The notes below the pieces were generated by a model that was not told the DNA's origin, did not search any database, and saw only the letters and a list, made by a program, of their open reading frames with translations. 64,000 bases of DNA from the NCBI RefSeq assembly GCF_004053875.1, contig NZ_SBIP01000001.1:558001-622000 (forward strand). Direction: 5' to 3'. Of the stretch, positions 46,805 through 55,655 are shown piece after piece (positions within the stretch are counted from its first letter, which is position 1; each line of letters starts with the position of its first letter). This stretch comes from Neorhizobium lilium (lineage in GTDB: Bacteria > Pseudomonadota > Alphaproteobacteria > Rhizobiales > Rhizobiaceae). Made by a program: the position numbers and the translations under genes.

Positions 46805-47850
46805 TGACGACGGTCAACGACATCTCCAAGGACACGCTCCATCAGGGGGCGGACAGCCGGAATACCGCAAGTTTTGTGCGCGAGACCGTTCGGCGCGGCG
46901 CGGTGTTCATTCTGCTCGCAGGACTTATCATCATCTTCAGTCTCGCGCAGCCCGCCTTTATCAACATCAACAACCTGATGAGCATTTTGCAGGCCGTGGC
47001 CGTGGTCGCGATCATCGGGGCCGGGGTGACGGTGACACTCGCCATCGGTGGCTTTGATCTCTCGGCAGGCGCGGTGGCGGCCTCCAGCGTGATGGCCTCA
47101 AGCTATGCCATGATTGTTCTGGGTTTGAACGCCTATCAGACCGTGCCCCTTGTGCTCGCCTTTGGCGCGCTGGTCGGCCTGGCTAACGCCTTTCTGATCG
47201 TCAAGCTCAAAGTGCCGGATCTTTTGGCCACACTGTCGATGATGTTTTTGCTGTCGGGTCTGCAATTGATTCCAACAGCCGGGCGATCGATTTCTGTAGG
47301 GCTTATTCTGCCCAACGGCTCCACGGCGACGGGCAGATACGATCCGCTGTTTCTCACCATTGGTCGTTCCAGTTTGTTTGGTTTCATTCCCTTTCCGGTT
47401 ATTCTGCTGATGATTGTCGGTGTGATCCTGTTTGTCCTCACCGAGCGCACCCGCCTTGGCCGATTGCTGTTTGCCGTCGGCGGCAATGAAGTGGCAACAC
47501 GGCTGGCCGGTGCCAATACCGCAAAGATCAAGACCTTCGCCTATGTTCTATCTGGCACGCTGGCCGCTTTCGGTGGCATAATTGTTGCAGCGCGGGTTGG
47601 GCGTGGCGATGTGTCCTCCGGGGCATCGCTGCTGATGGATTCGGTGGCCGCCTCGTTGATCGGCTTTGCCGTTCTGGGTCTGCGCCGCCCCAACGTGCTT
47701 GGCACAATCACTGGCGCTGTCTTCGTGGGCATATTGCTCAATGGCCTGACCATGCTGAACGCACCCTATTACACCCAGGATTTCGTCAAAGGCTTTGTGC
47801 TCGTCGGAGCCCTCGCCTTGACCTATGGCGTCAGCCGCGCCCGCACCTGA
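46804..47850 (+). CDS. Ribose-type ABC transporter permease (RbsC family)
   Basis: Inner-membrane permease of 348 residues with about ten hydrophobic segments after a polar N-terminus of 25-30 residues. Signatures: TLAIGGFDLSAGAVAA (GGIDLSVG-like) and the coupling region GRLLFAVGGNEVATRLAGAN. Only one permease gene is present, so it should form a homodimer. It overlaps the ATPase stop codon, which indicates tight co-translation, and a binding-protein gene follows 33 bases downstream. Confidence 0.92.
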   Translation: MTTVNDISKDTLHQGADSRNTASFVRETVRRGAVFILLAGLIIIFSLAQPAFININNLMSILQAVAVVAIIGAGVTVTLAIGGFDLSAGAVAASSVMASSYAMIVLGLNAYQTVPLVLAFGALVGLANAFLIVKLKVPDLLATLSMMFLLSGLQLIPTAGRSISVGLILPNGSTATGRYDPLFLTIGRSSLFGFIPFPVILLMIVGVILFVLTERTRLGRLLFAVGGNEVATRLAGANTAKIKTFAYVLSGTLAAFGGIIVAARVGRGDVSSGASLLMDSVAASLIGFAVLGLRRPNVLGTITGAVFVGILLNGLTMLNAPYYTQDFVKGFVLVGALALTYGVSRART

Positions 47851-47882
47851 ACACCCCCACCTCTCACATGAATGGAACCAAC

Positions 47883-48926
47883 ATGATGAACACTCTTCGC
47901 ACCCTTGGTGCTGTCCTTCTGACCGGATCGATGTTTGTAACCTCCGCCTCTGCGGCTGGACTCGCTGGCGCGCCACCCCCGTTCGATCAGAAGAAGGTCA
48001 ACATTGCCGTTGTCAGTTTTCTGGGTGGTGGCGACTGGCTGCAAGCGTTTGAGGCTGGTGTGAAGCGGCAGGCCGATGCGCTTGGGGTCAACCTCACCGT
48101 CTCCCAGGCCCGCAATGACAATGATGCGGAACGCGCCCTGATTGAGCAGGCCATAAACCTGAAGGTCGACGGCATCGTCATCAATAACGGGCGCCCGGAA
48201 GTGTTGCAGGATGTGGCGCAAAAGGCGCTTGATGCGGGCATCAAGGTTGTTGCCTATGATGTGAACCTCGACAACCCGAACATCCCGCAGATTGAGCAGA
48301 GCGACGCCGACATGGCAAAGCTGGTGCTGGATCAGGCCATCAAGGACAAGGGTGATGGCTTTGTCGGCGGCGCGATCTATGTGGCCGGTTTCGCCCCGTT
48401 GGATCGCCGTTATGCCGTGTGGAAAGACTATGTTGCCAAGCATAACTTAAAAGAAAAAGCCGTCTGGGGCGTGGTCAATGACACGGTTCCGGCCTCTGTG
48501 GCCGATCAGACCAAGGCCGTGCTGCGTGCCAATCCCGATATTTCGGCGGTCTTCACCCCTTGGGATGAGTTCGCCAAGGGTGCAAAACTGGCCATCGACG
48601 AACTTGGCCTGTCCAGCAAAGTGAAGATCTACGGCGTCGATATTTCCACTGCGGATATCCAGTTAATCACCGAGCCGGACAGCGCCTGGGTTGCCACCGC
48701 TGCCACCAATGCCGCTGTGGTTGGCGAAGTGTCGGTACGGGCGGTTTCCCTTGCCATTGCCGGACAAAATCCAGGTAAATCGGTGCTGCTCAAGCCAACG
48801 CTGATCACGCGTGATGATCTGATCAACAACAATATCGGCTCGATTGAGGAATTGCAGCAAAAATTTCCGGCCTTTCTGAAGAGCGATGCCGCCACGGCCA
48901 CGTGGATCCCAGCCGTCGCCAAGTAA
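47883..48926 (+). CDS. Ribose-type periplasmic sugar-binding protein (paralogue 2)
   Basis: Peripla_BP_4 protein of 347 residues with a signal peptide (about residues 1-24, ending ASAA). The mature part begins with AGLAGAPPPFDQKKVNIAVV and has GIVINNGRPEVLQDVAQKA and VFTPWDEFAKGAKLAIDEL. It is paralogous to the divergently encoded protein at 43908-44957. The start is taken at ATG 47883, which has a GGAA element upstream; ATG 47868 and 47886 are alternatives. It follows the permease in the same operon and precedes an LVIVD-repeat gene. Ligand unknown. Confidence 0.92.
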   Translation: MMNTLRTLGAVLLTGSMFVTSASAAGLAGAPPPFDQKKVNIAVVSFLGGGDWLQAFEAGVKRQADALGVNLTVSQARNDNDAERALIEQAINLKVDGIVINNGRPEVLQDVAQKALDAGIKVVAYDVNLDNPNIPQIEQSDADMAKLVLDQAIKDKGDGFVGGAIYVAGFAPLDRRYAVWKDYVAKHNLKEKAVWGVVNDTVPASVADQTKAVLRANPDISAVFTPWDEFAKGAKLAIDELGLSSKVKIYGVDISTADIQLITEPDSAWVATAATNAAVVGEVSVRAVSLAIAGQNPGKSVLLKPTLITRDDLINNNIGSIEELQQKFPAFLKSDAATATWIPAVAK

Positions 48927-48957
48927 ATGCTGCCAGCCAATTGAATGAGACAAGCCC

Positions 48958-50211
48958 ATGACCACCACAGACCTGCCAAAGCCAGACTTCGCCCGCAATA
49001 TGAAACTGATCGGCCATAGTGACATTGGCGGACGGGGTGACGGGTTGCAGTTGATGGTCCACCACGGACATGCCTATGTGGCCCATCCGTGGTCGCAGGG
49101 CTTCTCCATCATTAACGTGCGCGATCCCAGAAACCCGAAAACCGTCAATTATGTGCAGGCTCCCTCCAACACATGGAACATCCATCTGCAAACGCATGGT
49201 GATCTGCTGCTGGTGATCAATGCGCTCGATCTGTTTTCCGATGTCGAGAGCTTCACCGATGAGAAGGCCTATTACACCCAGTCGGTCGGGGAAAAGGTCG
49301 CCGCCAGCCACCGCGAGCGTGCGTGGACGGCGGGCATGACGGTCTATGATATTTCCACACCGGATAAGCCCCGCAAGATCGGCCAACTGGATGTCGAGGG
49401 CGTGGGTCTTCATCGTCTCTGGTATGTCGGCGGGCGCTATGCCTATGCGTCTGCTTTGCTCGACGGTTTTTCCGATTATATTTTTGTAACAATCGATATG
49501 GCCGATCCGACCAGGCCAGAGCTGGTTGGTCGTTGGTGGTTGCCGGGCATGAACACGGCGAAAGGTGAAAGCCGCACATGGGGCGAGGGAAAACGCTACG
49601 CCTTGCACCACGCGCTGGTGCAGGGTGACACCGCCTATACCTGCTGGCGTGATGGCGGCCTGACACTTCTCGATATCAAGGACCATGCGGCACCCAAATT
49701 GATCAAGCATCACAATTGGTCCCCGCCCTATGGCGGCGGCACCCATTCGCCTTTGCCGCTGCCCGGTCGGGATCTGCTGGTGGTGGCCGATGAAGCGGTG
49801 CTCGACAATGAAGAAGATGGCCGCAAGCACACATGGGTTTTTGATATCCGCGTGCCGGAGAACCCGATCAGTATTTCCACCTTCCCTATCCCGAGTGAGA
49901 TCGACTACAGCAAGAAAGGCGGCCATTTTGGGCCCCATAACCTGCATGAAAACCGGCCCGACTCGTTTGTGTCAGAGACGCTGATCTTCGCCACCTGGTA
50001 AAATGCCGGCATCCGCGCCTTTGACATTTCCGATCCCTACCACCCGATTGAGGCTGGCGCGTTAGTACCTGCCGCACCCGCCGCGATGACCGACCGCAGA
50101 CCCGGTCGTCCGAAAGTTATCCAGTCCGCAGATGTGTTTGTGGATACCAATGGTTTGATTTACGCCACAGATTACAATGCGGGGCTTGAAATCATTGAAT
50201 ATGGCGGCTGA
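48958..50211 (+). pseudogene. LVIVD-repeat protein interrupted by one in-frame TAA
   Basis: Repeat protein with no signal peptide, so probably cytoplasmic. LVIVD-type repeats recur: GFSIINVRDPRNPKTV, MTVYDISTPDKPRKIG, IFVTIDMADPTRPELVG, LTLLDIKDHAAPKLI and TWVFDIRVPENPISIS. The frame stops at TAA 49999-50001 after FATW, but the same frame continues without a break through NAGIRAFDISDPYHPIEAG and ends GLEIIEYGG before TGA at 50209. The lost part is a full repeat plus the closing segment (69 codons). A single base change from a sense codon explains this. As it stands only a 347-residue protein is made, probably without the closing strand of the propeller-like fold. Role unknown; it is co-transcribed with sugar-import genes. 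Confidence 0.8.
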
Positions 50212-50238
50212 TTATGGCTCCTGCCTTAAAAAAGAAAC

Positions 50239-50271
50239 CCGGCCTGAACAGAAACGTTCAGGCCGGTTTTT
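50239..50271 (+). terminator. Rho-independent terminator of the sugar ABC operon
   Basis: Perfect 11-bp stem CCGGCCTGAAC/GTTCAGGCCGG (50239-50249 with 50256-50266), 6-base loop, then TTTTTGTTTG. It starts 27 bases after the TGA at 50209-50211, not near the premature TAA, which supports the longer reading frame as the original gene. An A-rich run on the left also allows function on the other strand. Confidence 0.85.
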
Positions 50272-50632
50272 GTTTGTCACCACCACTTGATCGTGCGACG
50301 GCTTTTCCCAAAGATTGATGCCGCCTTCAACAGCGTAACGGTCTATCTCCGCCAGTTCTTCCGTTGTGAACCTGAGGTGTTCAACGCATCAACATTTTCC
50401 TCGATCTAGCGGAGACATGGTCATCGCCTGAAAGCGAGCCGGTTGGATGGAATAGCATTCCCAATCCGCTGCCAACTTCGCTAACCTCTGCTTTGTCTAT
50501 CAAATATCTAGGGAATATCGTATTCGAGGCTCCCAAGTGAGCTGCCCGGTTGCCGGGCCTGTTTGTCATGTGAAGGACGGGCCTGCAGATGTCGCACATC
50601 ACGAGGCCCACCTTCCGATCGAGGAAGACGCC
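50272..50632. other. Intergenic region upstream of the acyl-CoA dehydrogenase-like gene
   Basis: About 360 bases with no recognisable gene. It must contain the promoter of the monooxygenase gene at 50633; A/T-rich DNA around 50495-50525 is the best candidate, but no motif can be assigned. Confidence 0.4.
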
Positions 50633-51874
50633 ATGAGCCCGCTTCATGCCCCGCGCCCGCCTGCTACCACAATCGTTGGCGCCGATGCCGACGCCTTGGA
50701 AGGTGATCGCAAGCTACTTTTTGCCCGTGCCACAGCCATTGCCGCGGACCTCAGAGCCCGAGGCGCGGCACTCGACCGCGATGGCCGGCCGCCCTTCAGC
50801 GAGATTACAGAACTAAAGGCTGCCGGTCTGCTCAACGCCCTGCACCCCCCCGAAATCGGCGGCGGGGGTCTCGACTGGGTGGACGGGCTGCGTCTGGTCC
50901 GCATCCTTGCGCGCGGCGAAAGCTCGATCGGCCAGTTGCTTGGCTACCACTTCGTCAACAGCCAGTACATTTCCTGGGCGGCGGACGACAGCGACCTCGC
51001 CTGGCGGCTCTCTTCTGAAACCGTAACGAAAAGCCTCTATTGGGGCGCCGCCGTCAACCCGCGTGACCCAGGCCTCGTGCTGACGCAACGAGACGATCAC
51101 TATGTCCTTAATGGTCGCAAGACCTTCTCGACCGGCGCCCGGATTTCCGACCGCATCAATGCGAGTGCCGCTTTCGGCGACCAGATTGCCAACATCGTCC
51201 TACCGACGGACAGGCCGGGCTACATCACCAATGACGACTGGGACAATATCGGGCAGCGCCTGTCGGACAGCGGCAGCGTCGAATTCCGGGACTTTCCTGT
51301 CTATGAGACCGACTTCCTGTTGCCGCTCGCAGCTCCGGACGCGATACCGAAGGTGCAGGCCACATTCAACACGCCGCTGATCCAGTTGGTCTTTGCCAAT
51401 TTCTACATCGGCACCGCAGAAGGTGCGCTTGCCGAAGCGCTCGACTACGTGCGTGACACGACCCGCCCCTGGATCACCTCCGGCGTCGAACGCGCGGCCG
51501 ACGATCCGTATATACTGGAGCGCGTCGGCGAATTCCGCGCAGCCCTTAAAGCGGCCGCGGCCCTTGCCGACAACGCTGGCCAAGCAGTGCAAGCAGCACT
51601 TTCCCGTGGTCCTGGCGTCACCGAGCGGGAACGCGGAGAGGCCGCCATCGAAGCCTACGAGTCCAAAGTCAACGCGACCCATGTATCGCTGGATATAACC
51701 GCCCACGTCTTCGAAATCATGGGCGCCCGCGCCACCGCTGGCCACTACCGCTTCGACCGCTATTGGCGCAACGTCCGCACCCACACGCTCCACGATCCGG
51801 TGTTCTACAAGGCCCGCGAGGTTGGCGATTTCGCGCTGAACGACCGGCTGCCGACGCCAAGCCTCTACAGCTGA
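50633..51874 (+). CDS. Acyl-CoA dehydrogenase-fold flavin monooxygenase (DszC/SfnB-like)
   Basis: Protein of 413 residues with the acyl-CoA dehydrogenase fold: helical N-terminal domain (LKAAGLLNALHPPEIGGGG), a middle strand domain (YVLNGRKTFSTGARISDRI) and a helical C-terminus with the ITAHVFEIMGARATAGHYRFDRYWRNVRTHTLHDP-type end (here split: IMGARATAGHY, then YWRNVRTHTLHDP). That ending is typical of DszC/SfnB-type members, which use reduced flavin and oxygen to attack sulfur compounds rather than acyl-CoA. The start at 50633 has a GAGGAA site. It faces the operon of a DszA-type monooxygenase and a second homologue on the other strand. Confidence 0.87.
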   Translation: MSPLHAPRPPATTIVGADADALEGDRKLLFARATAIAADLRARGAALDRDGRPPFSEITELKAAGLLNALHPPEIGGGGLDWVDGLRLVRILARGESSIGQLLGYHFVNSQYISWAADDSDLAWRLSSETVTKSLYWGAAVNPRDPGLVLTQRDDHYVLNGRKTFSTGARISDRINASAAFGDQIANIVLPTDRPGYITNDDWDNIGQRLSDSGSVEFRDFPVYETDFLLPLAAPDAIPKVQATFNTPLIQLVFANFYIGTAEGALAEALDYVRDTTRPWITSGVERAADDPYILERVGEFRAALKAAAALADNAGQAVQAALSRGPGVTERERGEAAIEAYESKVNATHVSLDITAHVFEIMGARATAGHYRFDRYWRNVRTHTLHDPVFYKAREVGDFALNDRLPTPSLYS

Positions 51875-51893
51875 AGCCACACAGCGACAAACG

Positions 51894-51933
51894 AAGGCGC
51901 CGTCATCGCGTCTATGCTAGATGACGGCGCCTT
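51894..51933. terminator. Bidirectional hairpin between convergent monooxygenase genes
   Basis: Perfect 14-bp stem AAGGCGCCGTCATC/GATGACGGCGCCTT (51894-51907 with 51920-51933) and a 12-base loop. It lies 20 bases after the stop of the + strand gene and 60 bases after the stop of the - strand gene. The A-T pairs at the stem base give short T-runs both ways. Likely a shared terminator. Confidence 0.7.
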
Positions 51934-51992
51934 TCAGATGGGAGGTCAAGCGGACGCCGTGTCTTGGGACGCCCGCCTTCCTGTTATAGCCC

Positions 51993-53393
51993 TTAGTTCT
52001 GCCCGGAGGCGAGCTTCTCCTCCACGTTGCCGAGGTTTCGATAGGCAGCACCGGGATGCGGCGCGACAAGGCGCGGGCCTTCTCCGAAAAGCTTTTCGCG
52101 CAGCGTCCCCTGCCGGTATGCTGTCTTGTAGACACCGCGTCTCTGAAGTTCCGGCACCAGCAGGTCGACCGCATCTTCGAACGTCTCCGGCGTCACGGCG
52201 TAAGCGAGGTTGAAGCCGTCGACATCGGTCTCCTCGACCCATTCCTGCATAAGGTCGGCCACCGTCTGCGGCGAGCCGACGAACACGGGACCGAAGCCGC
52301 CAATGCCGACCCAGTCGGCCATTTCCCGCACCGTCCACTCCTTGGTCGGGTCAATCGTGGTGAAGGTTTCCACGGCCGATTGCACGGCGTTGGTATAGCG
52401 GTGACGCAGGACCTCGTCGGGCGAGAACTGTCCGAAATCGATACCGGTCCAGCCTGAAATCAGCGTCAGCGCGCCTTCGTAGGAGACGTAGCGGCGATAT
52501 TCGTCGAACTTGCGCTTGGCGTCGGCATCGGTCTCGCCGACGATGACGGTCTGCAGGTTGAAGGCGAGAATGCCACGCGGGTCGCGCCCTACCTCAGCCG
52601 CAGCATTCCTGACATTAGCAACGTAGCGCTTCAAGACTGCTTTCGACGGTGCGGCGACGAAGATGCATTCAGCATGTTGACCAGCGAAATCCTTGCCGCG
52701 GCTCGATGCGCCGGCCTGGTAGAGCACCGGCGTGCGCTGGGGTGAAGGCTCCGACAGATGAATGCCCGGCACGCTGAAATACGGGCCCTGATGTCCGATC
52801 GCATGAACCTTGGACGGATGCGTGAAGATGCCGGTCTCGCGATCGCGTACGACAGCGTCATCCTCCCAACTACCTTCCCAGAGCTTGTAGCAGACCTCCA
52901 GATATTCCTCCGCCACGTCATAGCGGTTGTCGTGCTGCATCTGTCCGGCCTGCCCAACATTCAACGCGCCGCTGTTGAGATAGGAGGTGACGATGTTCCA
53001 GCCGACGCGACCCTTGGTCAGGTGATCGAGCGTCGAGATGCGTCGGGCGAAGGTATAGGGATGCTCGAACGACAGGGACGCCGTCAGACCGAAGCCGAGA
53101 TGTTCGGTGAGATAGGCCATGGTTGGAATGAGCTGCAGCGGGTCGTTCACCGGCACCTGAGCCGAATGCTTCAGCGCAGCATTCACATTGCCGTTCAGCA
53201 CATCATAAACGCCGAGCACGTCAGCGATAAAAAGCCCATCGAACTTGCCGCGCTCCAGCGTTTTGGCGAGGTTCACCCAGTAGTCGAGGTTCTTGTAGGA
53301 GGCGGACTGGTCGCGCGGATGTCGCCAAAGGCCGGGAGATTGGTGGCCGACGCAGTTCATATCGAAGGCGTTCAGCCGGATTTCGCGTGTCAT
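51993..53393 (-). CDS. LLM-class flavin-dependent monooxygenase, NtaA/SnaA/DszA family
   Basis: FMNH2-dependent two-component monooxygenase of 466 residues. TIM-barrel luciferase-like pattern: RLNAFDMNCVGHQSPGLWRH, then TLERGKFDGLFIADVLGVYD, GFGLTASLSFEHPYTFARRI, STLDHLTKGRVGWNIVTSYL and SPQRTPVLYQAGASSRGKDFA, which are hallmark blocks of the DszA/NtaA group. These enzymes cleave C-S or C-N bonds in sulfones, sulfonates or nitrilotriacetate. It is the last gene of the operon that also encodes a DszC/SfnB-like enzyme and a ribose-type transporter. No flavin reductase gene is visible in the window. The start at 53393 fits the family N-terminus. Confidence 0.9.
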   Translation of the reverse strand: MTREIRLNAFDMNCVGHQSPGLWRHPRDQSASYKNLDYWVNLAKTLERGKFDGLFIADVLGVYDVLNGNVNAALKHSAQVPVNDPLQLIPTMAYLTEHLGFGLTASLSFEHPYTFARRISTLDHLTKGRVGWNIVTSYLNSGALNVGQAGQMQHDNRYDVAEEYLEVCYKLWEGSWEDDAVVRDRETGIFTHPSKVHAIGHQGPYFSVPGIHLSEPSPQRTPVLYQAGASSRGKDFAGQHAECIFVAAPSKAVLKRYVANVRNAAAEVGRDPRGILAFNLQTVIVGETDADAKRKFDEYRRYVSYEGALTLISGWTGIDFGQFSPDEVLRHRYTNAVQSAVETFTTIDPTKEWTVREMADWVGIGGFGPVFVGSPQTVADLMQEWVEETDVDGFNLAYAVTPETFEDAVDLLVPELQRRGVYKTAYRQGTLREKLFGEGPRLVAPHPGAAYRNLGNVEEKLASGQN

Positions 53394-53409
53394 GGTCGGC
53401 TCCTTGGCC

Positions 53410-54630
53410 TCAGAGTGCACCGCTTCTGGGTGGCGCGACGTCGTTGAGATGATAATTGCCCGCCACGTGATATTTCCACCGGACGGGGTCGTGAAGCGTG
53501 TGGGTACGGGCATTGCGCCAGTGGCGGTCGAGGTTCAGCCCTTCGCGGGCCGATGCCGTGCCGGCCAGTTCGAAAAGCGTGTTGGTGGCCTCGATGGCGA
53601 TTTCCGTCGTCAAGACCTTGGCGCTTGCCACGGCGAGCGAGGCGGCGATGGCCGTCTCCTCGGTCAGATCGACCTGGGCGTGATCGACTTTGCGGCCGGC
53701 ATAATCCACCATGGCGGTCGCCGCCTCGATGCGGATGGCGACCTGCCCGACTCGAGCGATCGTCAGCGGATCCTCCGACGCCCGCTCGACACCACTGTTC
53801 GTCCACGGCCGCGAGGTCGTGCGGACGAAGCGGACCATGTCGGCAAAGGCCGCCCGCGCAATGCCAAGATCGATGCCTGCATGGATGATCTGCCCAACGG
53901 AGCCGATCGTGCCCGGGCGCTCGAAGCCCTTGTGGTGGCGCACTACCGCACTTGAGGGCACACGGACGCCATCCAGAATGGTCGTGCCGCTGCCGGTCGT
54001 GCGCTGGCCGATGCCGTCCCAGTCGTCGACGATCTCGACGCCTTCTGTGTCCCGCGGCACGAAGGACATGGTGATCTTCTCGTCCTCGTCGAGCGCGAAG
54101 ATGGCAATCCAGTCCGCAAACAGCACGCCGGTGGAATAGAACTTGCGTCCGTCGATGCGAAAGCCAGCACCATCCCGCGTCAGCCGCGTGTTGTAGTGCC
54201 CGACCGTCTTGGTGCCTGTCTCCGACAGGGCATTGCCGAACCGGTCGCCGGCCAGCGCGCGGCCGTAGTAGAACCGCTTCTGGTCGTCGGTGCCGTCGTG
54301 GCGCAGGGCTTCAAGGATGTAGAAATGGTTCTGCGGGATCTGCCCGATCGAGCCATCGGCCTCCGACAGGATGGCGGTGACCTCCGCCAGCACGGCGTTG
54401 GAAACGTCGATGCCGCCATATTCGGCCGGCACCGTAATGGCGAGAAGACCAGAGGCCGCAAGGCGGTCCATCTCCGCATGCGGCAGGATCCGGTCGCGGT
54501 CCCGCTCGCTCGCGGTCAGGGCGAATTCGGCGGCCAGCGTCCGGGCGACGATAAGCGCTTCCTCCTCGCTCGCGATCCTGTCTGCCGTGCGGTCGGTGTC
54601 ATGGGTGCTGAGGCGTATCAGTTTGGTCAT
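53410..54630 (-). CDS. Acyl-CoA dehydrogenase-fold flavin monooxygenase (SfnB/DszC-like), second copy
   Basis: Protein of 406 residues and paralogue of the protein at 50633. Blocks: LAASGLLAITVPAEYGGIDV, SIGQIPQNHFYILEALRHDG, FRIDGRKFYSTGVLFADWIA and the C-terminal NLDRHWRNARTHTLHDPVRW. The ending marks the SfnB/DszC-type branch linked to sulfur acquisition. A GGAG site precedes ATG 54630. It is encoded 16 bases upstream of the DszA-like gene and after the transporter genes in the same operon. The usual acyl-CoA dehydrogenase catalytic glutamate region is not evident, consistent with oxygenase chemistry. Confidence 0.88.
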   Translation of the reverse strand: MTKLIRLSTHDTDRTADRIASEEEALIVARTLAAEFALTASERDRDRILPHAEMDRLAASGLLAITVPAEYGGIDVSNAVLAEVTAILSEADGSIGQIPQNHFYILEALRHDGTDDQKRFYYGRALAGDRFGNALSETGTKTVGHYNTRLTRDGAGFRIDGRKFYSTGVLFADWIAIFALDEDEKITMSFVPRDTEGVEIVDDWDGIGQRTTGSGTTILDGVRVPSSAVVRHHKGFERPGTIGSVGQIIHAGIDLGIARAAFADMVRFVRTTSRPWTNSGVERASEDPLTIARVGQVAIRIEAATAMVDYAGRKVDHAQVDLTEETAIAASLAVASAKVLTTEIAIEATNTLFELAGTASAREGLNLDRHWRNARTHTLHDPVRWKYHVAGNYHLNDVAPPRSGAL

Positions 54631-54656
54631 GGCTCTTCTCCTTAGAGCGCCGCGCG

Positions 54657-55655
54657 TCAAGCGCGGGCCACGGCCTTGCGGTTGGCAAAGCTGATAGCGA
54701 GGACGACAAAGATCAGGAGGCCGGTGCCCACCTGCTGCCAATAGAAATTAAGACCGGTCAGAAGCAGTCCATTGGAGACGATGCTGAGTAGCAGGACGCC
54801 GAGCACCGTGCCGGCGATATTCGGCCGCCCATGCGGGCTGAGCGTCGTGCCGATGAACGTCGCGCCGATGGCGTTGAGCAGGAAGGCATTGCCCGACGAC
54901 GGAATGTAGACCGTGACGGTCGAGGTCAGCACCAGCCCGGCAATCGCCGCGATCACCGAGACGAGAAGATAGGTGACCGCGACATGCGCCTTCAGCGCGA
55001 TGCCGGAATAGCGCACCACGTTCGCCTCAATGCCCGTCGCCGTCACCACGCGGCCGAAGCGGCTTTTCGTCAGCACGATGGCGGCAACCGCGATGACGAG
55101 ACCGGCGGCAATCAGCGGCACGGGCACGCCGGCAACGACGCCGCGGCCGAGGAACCGGAAGCTTTCGGGAATGCCGGCAGGCGGCAGATAGACCGGATTG
55201 CCGCCATTGGTGAGGATCTGCTGGGCGCTACGGCCGATGAACAGCGTGCCGAGCGTTGCCAGAAACGGCGAGATGCCGATGCCGGAGATCAGCACAGCAT
55301 TGAAGCCCCCCACCAGGGCACCGCCACCGATACCGGCAAGGGCCGCAAGCGGCACTGGCTGCCCGGCCAGCACCAGCGAAACGAAGGTGAAGCTCGAGAA
55401 ATCGATGGCCGTGCCGACGGACAGGTCGATGCCGCCGGCAGCGACAGCGAAAGTCATGGCGACGGAAACGATGGCAAGCAGCGTGAAATTGTTGACGAGG
55501 ATGCTCTGCAGGTTGGCGACGGTGAGGAAGCTCGGCGCTGCCGCGGAGAAGGCGGCAAAGACTGCGACCAGCGCGACGACCAGCGCATACCGGGCAAAAC
55601 GGCGCAGCAAGCCGTGGTGCGACTGTGAGTGCGAGACGTTGGACACGAGCGTCAT
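54657..55655 (-). CDS. Ribose-type ABC transporter permease
   Basis: Inner-membrane permease of 332 residues, BPD_transp_2 family. Signatures: AVAAGGIDLSVGTAIDFSSF and the coupling region GRVVTATGIEANVVRYSGI, followed by AIGATFIGTTLSPHGRPNIAGT. It belongs to a two-permease cassette inside an operon of flavin monooxygenases. Its start overlaps the stop of the upstream permease by 4 bases. The ligand is probably a sulfur compound or sulfur-containing sugar by context, although the family usually carries monosaccharides or autoinducer-2. Confidence 0.92.
   Translation of the reverse strand: MTLVSNVSHSQSHHGLLRRFARYALVVALVAVFAAFSAAAPSFLTVANLQSILVNNFTLLAIVSVAMTFAVAAGGIDLSVGTAIDFSSFTFVSLVLAGQPVPLAALAGIGGGALVGGFNAVLISGIGISPFLATLGTLFIGRSAQQILTNGGNPVYLPPAGIPESFRFLGRGVVAGVPVPLIAAGLVIAVAAIVLTKSRFGRVVTATGIEANVVRYSGIALKAHVAVTYLLVSVIAAIAGLVLTSTVTVYIPSSGNAFLLNAIGATFIGTTLSPHGRPNIAGTVLGVLLLSIVSNGLLLTGLNFYWQQVGTGLLIFVVLAISFANRKAVARA

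Noticed and set aside
50381..50647. 88-codon - strand frame upstream of the monooxygenase gene
   Set aside because: Covers the probable promoter region, with no domain pattern or coding evidence.
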